Origin: Arthrobacter woluwensis
Lineage (GTDB): Bacteria; Actinomycetota; Actinomycetes; Actinomycetales; Micrococcaceae
Direction of reading: 5' to 3'
NCBI RefSeq assembly: GCF_030816155.1
Contig: NZ_JAUSXR010000001.1
Location: 868,001-932,000, forward strand
DNA: 64,000 nt
Shown: positions 12,359 through 20,984 of the stretch, piece by piece
How the letters are laid out: the number at the start of each line of letters is the position of its first letter
Numbering within the stretch: position 1 is the stretch's first letter
Notes under the pieces: model-generated
Told to the model about the DNA's origin: nothing
The model's database searches: none
What the model saw: only the letters and a program-made list of their open reading frames with translations
Made by a program: the position numbers and the translations under genes

Positions 12359-13822
12359 ATGCTAGTCCTGCTCGGCTTCGCCATGATCGCAGTCTTCATG
12401 GTTCTGATCATGACCAAGAAGATGACGCCAGTGCTGGCGCTCATCCTGGTGCCCACCATCTTCGGCCTCTTCGCGGGGGCCGGTCTGGGCATCGGGGACA
12501 TGGTCATGACGTCCATGAAGTCCATGACCTCCACGGCCGCACTGCTCATGTTCGCCATCATCTACTTCGGCACCATGATCGATGTGGGTCTGTTCGACCC
12601 GCTGGTCCGGTTCATCCTCCGCAAGCTGGGCAATGACCCGGCCAAGGTCGTCCTGGGCACCGCGGTCCTGGCGATGGCGGTCTCCCTGGACGGTGACGGT
12701 TCCACCACCTTCATCCTCACTACCGCCGCGATGCTGCCGGTCTACCTGCGCCTGAAGATGAGCCCGGTGGTCCTGACCTGTGTCGCCGGCCTCGCCAACG
12801 GCACCATGAACATCCTGCCGTGGGGAGGTCCGACCGCCCGCGCCGCGTCCGCCCTGAAGATCAACGTCTCCGACGTCTTCGTCCCGATGGTCCCGGGCCT
12901 GCTGGCCGGCCTCGTCGTCGTGCTGGTGTTCTCCTGGAGCCTGGGCCTCATGGAGCGCAAGCGCCTCATGGTCGCCGAGCCGGAGCGCTGGGGCGCCGCA
13001 GCGTCATACGACGGCGGCACCGCCCTCGACGTCGCCGACGTCAAGAACGGCTCGGCCCTGTCCAAGGCGAGCGGCGGCCGCATCGGCACCCGCACGGCCC
13101 TCCTGCAGAAGATCACCCCGGGTGGCGGCTCCGCCGGTGGCTCGTCCGACGGTTCCGGCACCCTGGCGGAGACCGCTCTGGATCCGACCCGCGAGACGCT
13201 GCGTCCCAAGCTGATCTGGTTCAACTTCGCCCTGACGCTGGCCATCATGGTCCTGCTCGTCATGGACGTGCTGCCGCTGCCGTACATCTTCATGGTCGGC
13301 GCGGGCATCGCCCTCCTGGTGAACTTCCCGCACGTCAAGGACCAGGCGAAGGCCCTCGTGGCCCACGGTCAGTCGATCGTGGCCGTGGTCAGCATGGTCA
13401 TGGCGGCCGCCGTCCTGACCGGTGTGCTGAACGGCACGGGCATGGTCAAGGCCATGTCCGAGTGGCTCGTCGCGATCATCCCGTCCAGCATGGGCCCGTT
13501 CATGGCGATCATCACCGGCCTGCTGAGCATCCCGATGACGTTCTTCATGAGCAACGACGCCTTCTACTTCGGCGTGCTGCCGATCCTGAGCGAGACCGCC
13601 GGTCACTACGGCCTGAGCGCCGCGGACATGGCGCGCGCCTCCATCACCGGTCAGCCGTTCCACATGCAGTCCCCGCTGGTCCCGGCCATCCTCCTGCTGG
13701 TCTCCCTGGCCAAGGTGGAGCTGGGCGACCACCACAAGAAGGTCCTGTGGCGCGCCGCGGTGGTGTCCCTCGTGATGCTGGTCGTCGGTGTCCTGACCGG
13801 GGCCATCGGCATCGGCCACTAG
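12359..13822 (+). CDS. CitMHS family citrate:metal transporter
   Basis: A 487-residue polytopic membrane protein of the CitMHS family, which takes up citrate in complex with Mg2+, Ca2+ or another divalent metal. About 11-12 hydrophobic segments are visible. A conserved signature is AMAVSLDGDGSTTFILT near residue 105, and LANGTMNILPWGGPTARAA is typical of the family. A hydrophilic Gly/Ser-rich loop (about 220-280) separates the two halves. The second half has the related FFMSNDAFYFGVLP motif. The ATG at 12359 has AAGGAG 7 bases upstream. It is divergent from the CitA/CitB-like system, which probably induces it when citrate is present. Confidence 0.9.
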   Translation: MLVLLGFAMIAVFMVLIMTKKMTPVLALILVPTIFGLFAGAGLGIGDMVMTSMKSMTSTAALLMFAIIYFGTMIDVGLFDPLVRFILRKLGNDPAKVVLGTAVLAMAVSLDGDGSTTFILTTAAMLPVYLRLKMSPVVLTCVAGLANGTMNILPWGGPTARAASALKINVSDVFVPMVPGLLAGLVVVLVFSWSLGLMERKRLMVAEPERWGAAASYDGGTALDVADVKNGSALSKASGGRIGTRTALLQKITPGGGSAGGSSDGSGTLAETALDPTRETLRPKLIWFNFALTLAIMVLLVMDVLPLPYIFMVGAGIALLVNFPHVKDQAKALVAHGQSIVAVVSMVMAAAVLTGVLNGTGMVKAMSEWLVAIIPSSMGPFMAIITGLLSIPMTFFMSNDAFYFGVLPILSETAGHYGLSAADMARASITGQPFHMQSPLVPAILLLVSLAKVELGDHHKKVLWRAAVVSLVMLVVGVLTGAIGIGH

Positions 13823-13841
13823 CCTGCAGCTGTCTCCGCCA

Positions 13842-13906
13842 CGATTGCGGGGTCACTTCAGGCCGGATGAACCGTCATCATCCGGCCTGAAGTGACCCCG
13901 CAATCG
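13842..13906. terminator. Perfect 29-bp inverted repeat
   Basis: Left arm 13842-13870 and right arm 13878-13906 are exact complements with a 7-base loop (accgtca). It follows the transporter stop by 20 bases, so termination is likely. The arm is much longer than a terminator needs. Confidence 0.75.
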
Positions 13907-14013
13907 TCGGTCCAGGCCTGATGTGAGACATATTCCGGCAGATTCTGGTGCCTCACGATAAACATTGGTTTACTAGCCGACGTGACATGCGTCACTGTGA
14001 TCAAGGAGGACCC

Positions 14014-14859
14014 ATGGGAATTGAACGCCGGACCATGCTGAAGGGGCTGGGCGCCAGCGGAGTGGCAGGAGGCCTGGCACTGTTCACCGCCGGACCCGCC
14101 CAGGCCGAGGCGTCGCCGGAGGTGCAGAACATCCTGTCCGCGGCGGTGGCGTGGCGGGTCACCGCCGCCGAGCGGGACATGCTGTACCGGCAGGCGTTCA
14201 ACATCGCCCGTGACCGCCTCGACAACGTCCTCCGGGGCGTCGGGCAGCGGCGCCGGGGCGCCAAGCCGCTGGCGTTCATCTCCGACGTCGACGACACCGT
14301 CCTGTCCTCCAACCCCTATTGGGAGATGCTGATCGCCGCCGGCAAGCAGGCGTTCGACGACGAACTGTGGGACGCCTGGGTCCGGGAGAACGGACCCACC
14401 GCGACGCCCGGCGCCGTCGAATTCTCCCGGTACGCGGAAAGCCGTGGCGTCGAGATCTTCTACGTCTCCCAGCGCGATCAGGGCCCGGACACCCAGCAGA
14501 TCGGCGTCGCGAACCTGCGGCACGCGGGCCTGGCCTTCGCCGATGACGAGCACGCCATCTTCCAGCGCGAGTCCTCCAACAAAGAGCCGGCCCAGCAGGC
14601 CATCGCGGACAAGTACCAGGTCATCGCGTTCCTGGGCGACAACCTGAACGACTTCCGCCGTCGTTACTATGTGAAGTCGGTCCAGGAGCGCCGCACCCTC
14701 GCCGCCGAGGACGCCGAGCGCTTCGGCCGTGACTTCATCCTCTTCCCGAACAACACGGACGGCCATTGGATCCGGGCGATCTTCGGCACCAGCGAACCGG
14801 CGGACTCCCCGGAATACCGCGCCCGGATGCTCCTTGCGGCCCAGGGCAAGGTTCTCTGA
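14014..14859 (+). CDS. Tat-exported HAD acid phosphatase (P4/class B-like)
   Basis: A 281-residue secreted phosphatase. A twin-arginine signal (ERRTMLKGLGASGVAGG, cut near AQA-EA at about 32) targets it to the outside. The HAD catalytic motif is FISDVDDTVLSSNPYW (about residue 87), followed by YVSQRDQG and the C-terminal motif FLGDNLNDF. This is the pattern of lipoprotein e(P4)/class C acid phosphatases, which strip phosphate from nucleotides and other monoesters, but no lipobox cysteine is present here. The ATG at 14014 follows a near-perfect AAGGAGGA. The gene stands alone, with a hairpin after it shared with the convergent MatC gene. Scavenging of external phosphate is inferred. Confidence 0.88.
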   Translation: MGIERRTMLKGLGASGVAGGLALFTAGPAQAEASPEVQNILSAAVAWRVTAAERDMLYRQAFNIARDRLDNVLRGVGQRRRGAKPLAFISDVDDTVLSSNPYWEMLIAAGKQAFDDELWDAWVRENGPTATPGAVEFSRYAESRGVEIFYVSQRDQGPDTQQIGVANLRHAGLAFADDEHAIFQRESSNKEPAQQAIADKYQVIAFLGDNLNDFRRRYYVKSVQERRTLAAEDAERFGRDFILFPNNTDGHWIRAIFGTSEPADSPEYRARMLLAAQGKVL

Positions 14860-14871
14860 CGCCCTCCGGTA

Positions 14872-14919
14872 ACACCACAGGACGGCGAGTGCCATGGTGC
14901 GCTCGCCGTCCTGCGGTGT
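14872..14919. terminator. Two-way terminator
   Basis: Inverted repeat of ACACC-a-CAGGACGGCGAG with its complement (one mismatch, 12-base loop), between the convergent phosphatase and MatC genes. Confidence 0.75.
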
Positions 14920-14934
14920 GGAAGGCCTGGTGGA

Positions 14935-16374
14935 TCACATGATGCCGGTGGGGACCAGGAGCGCCCAGGCGAGGGCGGGCCCGGCGAGGACGATCGCCCC
15001 CGCGTATATCATGAGCTGGCGGTAGACCCGCTGCCGGTCCTCCTCGCGGGCGTTGGCCACCACGAGGGCGCCGTCGGTCGAGAAGGGCGACACATCCACG
15101 ACGGTGGCGGCGATGGCGAGCGCGGCCACCGTGCCGGAGGCGCTCAGGGAGCTCGTGGCCAGGAGTGGCCCGGCCAGCGGGATGAACGCGGTCAGCAGCG
15201 CCGTCGAAGACGCGAACGCCGAGCCGACGCCGATCACGTAGCAGAGCACGAAGGCCACCAGGAGCGGGGCTCCCACCGCCAGGGCCAGTTCCGCCAGGGT
15301 GTCGATGACGCCGAGGTGCTGCAACAGCGAGACGTACGTGATCATGCCGGCCACGAGGAGGACCGTGGACCAGGAGATGCCTCCGATGAAGGTGGTGTGC
15401 TCCTTGATGTTCACGAAGGCCAGCAGCAGGCCGGCCGACAGCGCGACGAACCCGATCGGCAGATGGAAGCCCAGCGTGCACACCAGGATGGCGAAGATCA
15501 GGACCAGCGTCAGGATCTGCTGGCCGTGCGGTCGGGTGCGCTCGCCGGTCTCCGGGCCCGTGTAGCCGTTGGCATGATGGTCCCGCAGTTTGCCCATCAG
15601 CGTGAAGGCCACGAGCGTGAGAGCGGAGAGGATGATGTTGACGACGAAGCTGGCCAGGAACAGCGCCTCCTGGGAGACGGGGAAGCCGTTCTTCAGGGCG
15701 ATGTCGTGGACCAGCACGCCCGCCACGGACAGGGGCGAGAAGCCTCCGGCATGGGCGCCGTTGATGACGAACGCGCCCATGACCACGGGGTGGATGCGTG
15801 ACTCGTAGGCGAGACCCAGGGCCGCGGGCGCCAGCAGGGCGACGGCGGCGGGGGAGAAGGTGCCGAGCGACGTCAGCGCGGCGGCCATGAGGAAGAAGAC
15901 CCACGGCATGAGCATGGTCTTGCCGCGGACCATCCGGACACAGGCCTGGACGATGATGTCGATGGTCCCGTTCCGTTGGGCCATGCTGAAGAAGTACGTG
16001 ACGCCGATGATCGTCAGGACGATGTTGGCGGGGAATTCGGCGAGGATCTCCTTATCGCTCATGCCGAGCATGAAGTAGCCGACGCCGAACGACGCCACCA
16101 GCCCCATCACGCCGATGTTGAGGGGCCACTTGGTGGCGACGACGAACATCACCACCAGGATGACGAGCGGGATGACCTGCGTCGCGGTCATGGTCTTCTC
16201 CGATCCCGTGGCCGCCGCGGGGCCGGAGAGGACACCTCCGAACAGGAGGGCGAGCAGCCCCACCGCCGCGATCGCGGCCACCGTCACCAGAAGGATACGG
16301 CGACGCCGGTCGGGACGGGTGGACGGCGTGTCCCCGGTGGAGGTGGGTCTGGTCTTTTCTGCGGTGTTGCTCAT
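14935..16374 (-). CDS. MatC/SLC13-type dicarboxylate transporter
   Basis: A 479-residue membrane permease of the ion-transporter superfamily, related to MatC (malonate/dicarboxylate carrier). After a charged N-terminal tail there are about 11-12 hydrophobic helices. Two re-entrant hairpin regions are typical: GTFSPAAVALLAPAALGLAYE with GGFSPLSVAGVL in the first half, and VGSAFASSTALLTAFIPLAG with VDVSPFSTDGALVVA in the second. The ATG has GAGGAGAAA upstream, and this ribosome binding site overlaps the stop of prpF, so the two are translated from one message. Import of a di- or tricarboxylate processed by the PrpF-like isomerase is inferred. Confidence 0.85.
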   Translation of the reverse strand: MSNTAEKTRPTSTGDTPSTRPDRRRRILLVTVAAIAAVGLLALLFGGVLSGPAAATGSEKTMTATQVIPLVILVVMFVVATKWPLNIGVMGLVASFGVGYFMLGMSDKEILAEFPANIVLTIIGVTYFFSMAQRNGTIDIIVQACVRMVRGKTMLMPWVFFLMAAALTSLGTFSPAAVALLAPAALGLAYESRIHPVVMGAFVINGAHAGGFSPLSVAGVLVHDIALKNGFPVSQEALFLASFVVNIILSALTLVAFTLMGKLRDHHANGYTGPETGERTRPHGQQILTLVLIFAILVCTLGFHLPIGFVALSAGLLLAFVNIKEHTTFIGGISWSTVLLVAGMITYVSLLQHLGVIDTLAELALAVGAPLLVAFVLCYVIGVGSAFASSTALLTAFIPLAGPLLATSSLSASGTVAALAIAATVVDVSPFSTDGALVVANAREEDRQRVYRQLMIYAGAIVLAGPALAWALLVPTGIM

Positions 16375-16384
16375 GGCTTTCTCC

Positions 16385-17503
16385 TCATTGAGTGGCGCCG
16401 GCGAAGGAGGTGTCGACGGCGCTGCCGAGGACCTCCGGAAGGTGGATGACGGTGCTGGCGATGGTGCGGGCGGTGCGGTCGACGCCGACGAGCAGCGAAC
16501 CGCTCCGTTCCTCGGACCAGGTTTCGATGACCCCGGCCGGCGTGCGCAGCCGGAGGGTGGCGGCGGGGGCCGCGCGGACCGCCGCGGCGGCCACGGTGCC
16601 AGGCGTCCGGGCCGCGAGGGTCAGGGCGATGCTGCCGGTGATGGCCAGCGCCGGGTGGGGCTTGCCCATCGAGAGCATCAGGACGCTGAGGTCGCTGTCC
16701 GGATCCGAGGATGCCGGTGCCGCGACGACGGCGAGCTTGGGCACGGCGCGTGCCGCCTCCTCCGGGGTGCGGGCCATGCCCATGCGCACCGCGGCCTCGC
16801 GTCGGACGGCGTCCAGGACGTCCAGTCGCGGGACGACCGCGGCGCTCCAGCCGTCGTGGCGCTCCGGGTCCAGGCCGAGATCCTCGGCGCGGAGGATCAC
16901 GAGCGGTGCGCCGGCGTCGACCATCGACACGGTCCAGGAGGTGCCCGCCACCGTCAGCGTGTCGGTGGGGGAGCCCGTCGGGAGCAGCGCGCCGGTCGTC
17001 TTCCCGGCCGGGTCGCGGAAACCGAGGCCCACGCGGTAGCCCGGGAACGGGACACCGGGCATCTCGGCCTGCGGGACGATCGGCAGAGCGCCGGACGGGG
17101 TGGACACGTCCTGGACGATGATCTGCCCGGTGTTGGTGTTGCGGGTGACGATCCGGGTGACGTCCCCGGTGGGCACCACCCAGCCTTTTTCGATGGCGTA
17201 CAGCCCGACGACGGCGGAGCAGTTGCCGCAGTTGCTGCCCCAGTCGACCGTGGCCTCCTCGATGCCGACCTGGGCGAAGGTGAACTCGACGTCCACGTCG
17301 CCGTCGCCGGGGCGATCCAGGATGACGGCCTTGCTGGTGGTCGACGTGGCGCCGCCGACGCCGTCGATCTGGCGGCTGTCCGGGCTGCCGAACAGGCGTG
17401 GAAGCAGCACGTCCGGTCCGGCCTGAGCCGCGCCGAGCTGTGCGCTCTCGAAGACCCAGCATTTGCTGGTGCCTCCGCGCATCCACTCTGCTTCGATCTT
17501 CAT
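16385..17503 (-). CDS. PrpF/4-oxalomesaconate tautomerase family isomerase
   Basis: A 372-residue protein of the PrpF family, which has a diaminopimelate-epimerase-like fold and moves double bonds in tricarboxylates such as aconitate or oxalomesaconate. Motifs: the N-terminal MRGGTSKCWVF, GVGGATSTTSKAV, VDWGSNCGNCSA with the cysteines expected in the active site, and SMGKPHPALAITGSIAL near the C-terminus. The ATG at 17503 is preceded by AAGGA. It is the first gene of a two-gene unit with the MatC carrier and is divergent from a LysR regulator. This suggests uptake and isomerisation of an unsaturated or hydroxylated organic acid. The exact substrate is not shown by the sequence. Confidence 0.85.
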   Translation of the reverse strand: MKIEAEWMRGGTSKCWVFESAQLGAAQAGPDVLLPRLFGSPDSRQIDGVGGATSTTSKAVILDRPGDGDVDVEFTFAQVGIEEATVDWGSNCGNCSAVVGLYAIEKGWVVPTGDVTRIVTRNTNTGQIIVQDVSTPSGALPIVPQAEMPGVPFPGYRVGLGFRDPAGKTTGALLPTGSPTDTLTVAGTSWTVSMVDAGAPLVILRAEDLGLDPERHDGWSAAVVPRLDVLDAVRREAAVRMGMARTPEEAARAVPKLAVVAAPASSDPDSDLSVLMLSMGKPHPALAITGSIALTLAARTPGTVAAAAVRAAPAATLRLRTPAGVIETWSEERSGSLLVGVDRTARTIASTVIHLPEVLGSAVDTSFAGATQ

Positions 17504-17743
17504 GAGATGGTCCTTGCCTTCAGTGGTGGTCAGTGAAATCCCGGGTGATTCGAGATTGACGCAGATCACATGTGAAGACAATGTTGGATAGTTGGAGGGT
17601 TATGTAGTGATGCTTCATTTACTCACGAAACAAACGCTCTGCCCCTCTTCCGATGGCCGGAATCGGCAGTAAAGGGCGTGCTTCGGCGCTTCTCTGGCGT
17701 GCCCACTGTATAGAATGAACCGATCTTCGAGGAGGATGAAGCG
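17504..17743. promoter_or_regulatory. Divergent control region, prpF-matC / lysR
   Basis: 240 bases between the two divergent genes, more A/T-rich than the flanks. A TATAGAAT stretch at 17709-17716 could be the -10 of the LysR gene. LysR regulators normally bind such shared regions. I could not settle on one T-N11-A site. Confidence 0.45.
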
Positions 17744-18682
17744 ATGCTGAACGATGAGGTCCAGGAATTGTTCGATGTCCGACGGCTGGCTCTCCTGGTG
17801 GAGGTGGTCGAGCAGGGATCGGTGACCGCCGCGGCCGAGGCCATGATGTACACGCCCTCCGCCGTGTCGCAGCAGTTGCGCAAACTGGAACAGGAGGTCG
17901 GCCAGCCTCTCCTGAACCGGAAATCCCGCGGAGTGGTGCCGACGGAGGCGGGCCAGTTTCTGGCGGGCCACGCGCGGAAGATCATGGCGCAGATGCAGGC
18001 GGCGCAGGCGGATCTGGCCGAGCTCGCTGGCCTGAAACGGGGATCGCTGACCATCGGCACCTTTCCCACGCTCGCCGGGTCGTTCCTGCCGGTGGTCCTC
18101 CGGATCTTCAAGAAGCGCTATCCGGCCATCAGCCTCTCCGTGCGGAGCGCCCGCTTCGACGAACTGCTGAAGGGGCTGCACTCGGGGTCCATGGGGCTGT
18201 GTCTCCTGTGGGATTACCCGTGGAACCGCTTCGAGGACGACTCGATCCGGACCACCGAGGTCTTCGACGAAAGCACCGTGCTCCTCGTCTCCCGCAGCCA
18301 CCCGCTCGCCGACCGGGACGTCATCTCCATGGAGGAGCTGCGGAAGGAGTCTTGGATCGTCCGCGCAGAGTCGCATCCGGTGGTGGAGGTCCTCCAGCGG
18401 TCGGCCCACGACGCCGGGTTCGAGCCCACCATCGGGTTCCTGGCGAACGATTACCAGGAGGCTCAGGCGATGGTCAGCGTCGGGATGGGCGTGGCGATGG
18501 TGCCGAAGACCGCCGTCGCGCTCCAGCATCCGGACGTCAAGGTGATCAGCCTGGGGCCGGGCGCCCCGTCCCGCCGCGTGTTCCTGGCACAGCGTCAGGA
18601 CAAGGTCTACGCTCCGGCCGAGGTCGCCTTCCAGGCGACGCTGCTCGAGGTCGCCCGGGAGCGGGCGGCGGACTACCGGTAG
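17744..18682 (+). CDS. LysR family transcriptional regulator
   Basis: A 312-residue LysR-type regulator. The winged HTH is VRRLALLVEVVEQGSVTAAAEAMMYTP followed by SAVSQQLRKLEQEVGQPLL (residues about 13-60). The C-terminal two-lobed inducer domain begins near residue 100 (GSLTIGTFPTLAGSFLP). It is divergent from prpF-matC, so it most likely senses the transported organic acid or its product and controls that pair. The ATG at 17744 has GGAGGA about 8 bases upstream. The protein has normal length and no missing parts. Confidence 0.9.
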   Translation: MLNDEVQELFDVRRLALLVEVVEQGSVTAAAEAMMYTPSAVSQQLRKLEQEVGQPLLNRKSRGVVPTEAGQFLAGHARKIMAQMQAAQADLAELAGLKRGSLTIGTFPTLAGSFLPVVLRIFKKRYPAISLSVRSARFDELLKGLHSGSMGLCLLWDYPWNRFEDDSIRTTEVFDESTVLLVSRSHPLADRDVISMEELRKESWIVRAESHPVVEVLQRSAHDAGFEPTIGFLANDYQEAQAMVSVGMGVAMVPKTAVALQHPDVKVISLGPGAPSRRVFLAQRQDKVYAPAEVAFQATLLEVARERAADYR

Positions 18683-18825
18683 CCTCGCTTCCCTCCCGCT
18701 GCGACGGCGCATCCTCCACGACGGCAGCGGTGTCCCGTGATGGAGCCGCCTCCCGTGATTGACTGGGCGGGCCGGCGGGTGCCGTCGAGGAAGATGGTGA
18801 GACTTCAGGGGAGCGGGGAGGGTGC

Positions 18826-19770
18826 GTGGCTGGTCAGGAACCGAAGAGTCCGATGAAACCGTGGCGTCTGGCCCTGGACTCCGTCCTGCTGGTGTTCCTC
18901 CTGGCCTCGACCTGGATCCTCGTGGCGTTCACGCTGACCGGGACCTCCGTGGCCATGGCGTCGGCCGGGCGGACCGTCTTCACGGTCGGCGGCCTGGCCT
19001 TGCTGAGCGCGCTCGTGACCCGAGGCAGGGCCTCGGCCGGCGGTGCGGCCGTCCCGAGGATGGGACGTCGCACCACCGTCATCCTGGCGCTCACCGGGGT
19101 GAGTGCCTACACGATCTTCTCCACCGCGGCTATCCACTTCGCGGGGGCCGCGGTCCCGGCGCTCATCATGGTCGGCACGCCGCTGACGGTCATGGTGATC
19201 GAGGCGGTGCTGAACCGCCGGTCTCCGGGCGTGTGGTTCCTCGGCGTCGCGCTGCTCGCGGTGGCGGGCGCGGCACTGTACGTCCTGCAGAAGCCGCCCG
19301 GGCAGCAAGGGGAATCGCTCGGGCTCGGCATCGCCGCCGGCGTCGCGGGAATGCTGTCCATGGCCTGGTACGGCGTCCACTTCTCCCGCGCCAACGCCGG
19401 GTACTCCGGCCCGATGGCGCCCCGGATCCTCCCGATCTTCGGGCTCGGGTGCCTTCCGCTGCTCGTGTGGGCCGGGGCCGACCTCCTGGGCGGAGGGACG
19501 ATCACCCCGGGCGCGCTGCTCTCCCTCGTGATCCTCGGTGTCGTGGTGTACGTGCCGGCGTACCTCCTGCAGCACCGCATCCTCGTCGCGGCCGGCGCCA
19601 CGTATTCGGCACTGCTCGGGCTTGCGGTCCCGCCCGTGGTCGGGGTGGCTGCGGCGCTCGCCGGGCTCGGACCGTGGCCGTCGCCCGGCCAGTGGGCGGC
19701 GACGGCCCTCACGCTGGCCGCCGTCGTGCTGGTGGTGCTGCGCACGTCCCGCCGCGCGCAGAAGGCCTGA
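18826..19770 (+). CDS. EamA/DMT family transporter
   Basis: A 314-residue membrane protein with ten hydrophobic segments in two repeated halves, the architecture of EamA (drug/metabolite transporter) proteins. The end of the first half has the typical AAVPALIMVGTPLTVMVIEAVL, where an alternative acceptor is chosen next to a proline-rich helix. The second half ends with ATYSALLGLAVPPVVGVAAAL. Members export amino acids, purines or other metabolites, and the substrate here is unknown. The GTG at 18826 follows a GGGGAGG site. A hairpin at 19809-19838 separates it from the convergent GNAT gene. Confidence 0.85.
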   Translation: MAGQEPKSPMKPWRLALDSVLLVFLLASTWILVAFTLTGTSVAMASAGRTVFTVGGLALLSALVTRGRASAGGAAVPRMGRRTTVILALTGVSAYTIFSTAAIHFAGAAVPALIMVGTPLTVMVIEAVLNRRSPGVWFLGVALLAVAGAALYVLQKPPGQQGESLGLGIAAGVAGMLSMAWYGVHFSRANAGYSGPMAPRILPIFGLGCLPLLVWAGADLLGGGTITPGALLSLVILGVVVYVPAYLLQHRILVAAGATYSALLGLAVPPVVGVAAALAGLGPWPSPGQWAATALTLAAVVLVVLRTSRRAQKA

Positions 19771-19808
19771 CGGCCGCGCGCTTCTCCCGGGTTCTGCGCC
19801 CTCTTCGA

Positions 19809-19838
19809 CGTTCTGCGCCCCAATGGGGGCGCAGAACG
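19809..19838. terminator. Palindrome between convergent genes
   Basis: Perfect 13-bp arms CGTTCTGCGCCCC / GGGGCGCAGAACG around the loop aatg. The left arm is also repeated directly at 19791-19801 (GTTCTGCGCCC). The CCaatgG centre is shared with the palindrome at 20513. Confidence 0.75.
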
Positions 19839-19906
19839 CGAACTCGGGCGCGGTCAGACGCGACGACGCCAGCCAGCCCGCGAGCCGGCCCCCTCAGTCA
19901 GCCAGG

Positions 19907-20461
19907 TCAGTGCCCCAGGATGAGGGCGACCGTGTCCGGGTCCAGCGGCCGGTCGGCGTACAGGAGACGGACTGCGGACGGGTCGCGATTCCCCACGTCC
20001 GGACCACGGAATCGGAGGGTGAGGCGTGCCCGGCCGGCCACTGCGGCCGAGGCGGCGTTGTGTTCCAGGATCGACGCGACCCGGGGGAGTGAGGCGTTCT
20101 TCTCCCACGCCGCCGCCAGGGCGAGGCGTGCCACGCGGGTCGCGAGACCCCGGCCCTGGGCGACGGGCGCGAAGCGGTATCCCAGGTTCCAGTGGGCGCC
20201 GTTCCGCAGAGAACAGCCCGCATTGCCGAGCAGTGCGCCGGTCCCGGCGTCCTCCACCAGCCACGAGCCGAGCCCGTCGTTCTCCCAATCGGACACCCAT
20301 CGTTCGACCAGTCGTCGCGTGGTCTCCGGCGAATCGTGCCGACCGTGGGGCGCATGCCGCCAGACGGCCGGGTCGCTGTAGAGCTCGTGGACGCGGCCGG
20401 CGTCGACCGAGGTCGGAACGCGGAGCGTGATGTCATCCGGCACAGGCAGCATGGTCCACAT
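19907..20461 (-). CDS. GNAT (RimJ/RimL-type) N-acetyltransferase
   Basis: A 184-residue acetyltransferase. The N-terminal ITLRVPTSVDAGRVHELYSD and the middle NLGYRFAPVAQGRGLATRVARLAL, with the Q/R-G-x-G/A acetyl-CoA loop, fit the RimJ/RimL branch, which modifies N-termini or small amines. The last strand is less standard (the usual NxxSxRVxEK is replaced by VASILEHNAASAAVAGR). I chose the ATG at 20461; a second ATG at 20452 is possible, and neither has a clear ribosome binding site. It is convergent with the EamA gene and divergent from gatC. Confidence 0.8.
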   Translation of the reverse strand: MWTMLPVPDDITLRVPTSVDAGRVHELYSDPAVWRHAPHGRHDSPETTRRLVERWVSDWENDGLGSWLVEDAGTGALLGNAGCSLRNGAHWNLGYRFAPVAQGRGLATRVARLALAAAWEKNASLPRVASILEHNAASAAVAGRARLTLRFRGPDVGNRDPSAVRLLYADRPLDPDTVALILGH

Positions 20462-20512
20462 CCTAGGTGCGCCACAGCAGTCCCGGGCTCCTTCGACCCC
20501 TCCTCCCGACTT

Positions 20513-20572
20513 CGGTGCCCTGTTTTCTTTTCGGTGCGCCAATGGGCGCACCGAAAAGAAAACAGGGCACCG
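20513..20572. repeat. Perfect 28-bp palindrome in a divergent promoter region
   Basis: Arms 20513-20540 and 20545-20572 are exact complements around the loop aatg. The centre is an oligo-purine/pyrimidine tract (TTTTCTTTTC). It lies between the start of the GNAT gene (minus strand) and gatC (plus strand), so it does not follow any stop codon. Confidence 0.85.
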
Positions 20573-20684
20573 GAACCGTGGGGCCGACGCCCCGCCCGCA
20601 TCACGGGTCCGCCGCGGTCGGACGGGCCGCGGCGGAGTGACTAAACTGGACCAGAAACCTTTTCACCAATTGCAGGGGAGATCC

Positions 20685-20981
20685 ATGGCTGCGATCAATC
20701 GTGACGACGTCGCGCATCTGGCGCGTCTCGCTCACATTGAGATGAGCAATGAGGAGCTCGATCGTATGGCCGGCGAACTGGCCGTCATCGTCGACTCCGT
20801 CAAGTCCGTCAGTGAGGTCGCCGGCGCCGATGTGCCCGCCACCTCGCACCCCATCCCGCTGAGCAATGTGTTCCGCGAGGACGTGGTGGGGCATGTGCTG
20901 ACCGCGGAGCAGGCCCTCTCCGGTGCGCCCGACGCCGACGAGAACCGTTTCAAGGTCCCCGCAATCCTGGATGAGGAGTAA
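20685..20981 (+). CDS. gatC: Asp/Glu-tRNA amidotransferase subunit GatC
   Basis: The 98-residue small subunit of GatCAB, which wraps around and stabilises GatA and GatB during conversion of Glu-tRNA(Gln) and Asp-tRNA(Asn) to their amide forms. Family features: the opening INRDDVAHLARLAHIEMSNEEL, and the C-terminal FREDVV...ENRFKVPAILDEE. The ATG at 20685 follows GGGGAG at a good spacing. It begins the gatC-gatA-gatB transcript, with 3 bases to gatA. Confidence 0.95.
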   Translation: MAAINRDDVAHLARLAHIEMSNEELDRMAGELAVIVDSVKSVSEVAGADVPATSHPIPLSNVFREDVVGHVLTAEQALSGAPDADENRFKVPAILDEE

Positions 20982-20984
20982 GCC

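Noticed and set aside
20427..20684. N-terminal extension of GatC through the palindrome
   Set aside because: The 86 added residues translate the inverted repeat and are not part of the GatC family. GGGGAG before 20685 marks the start.
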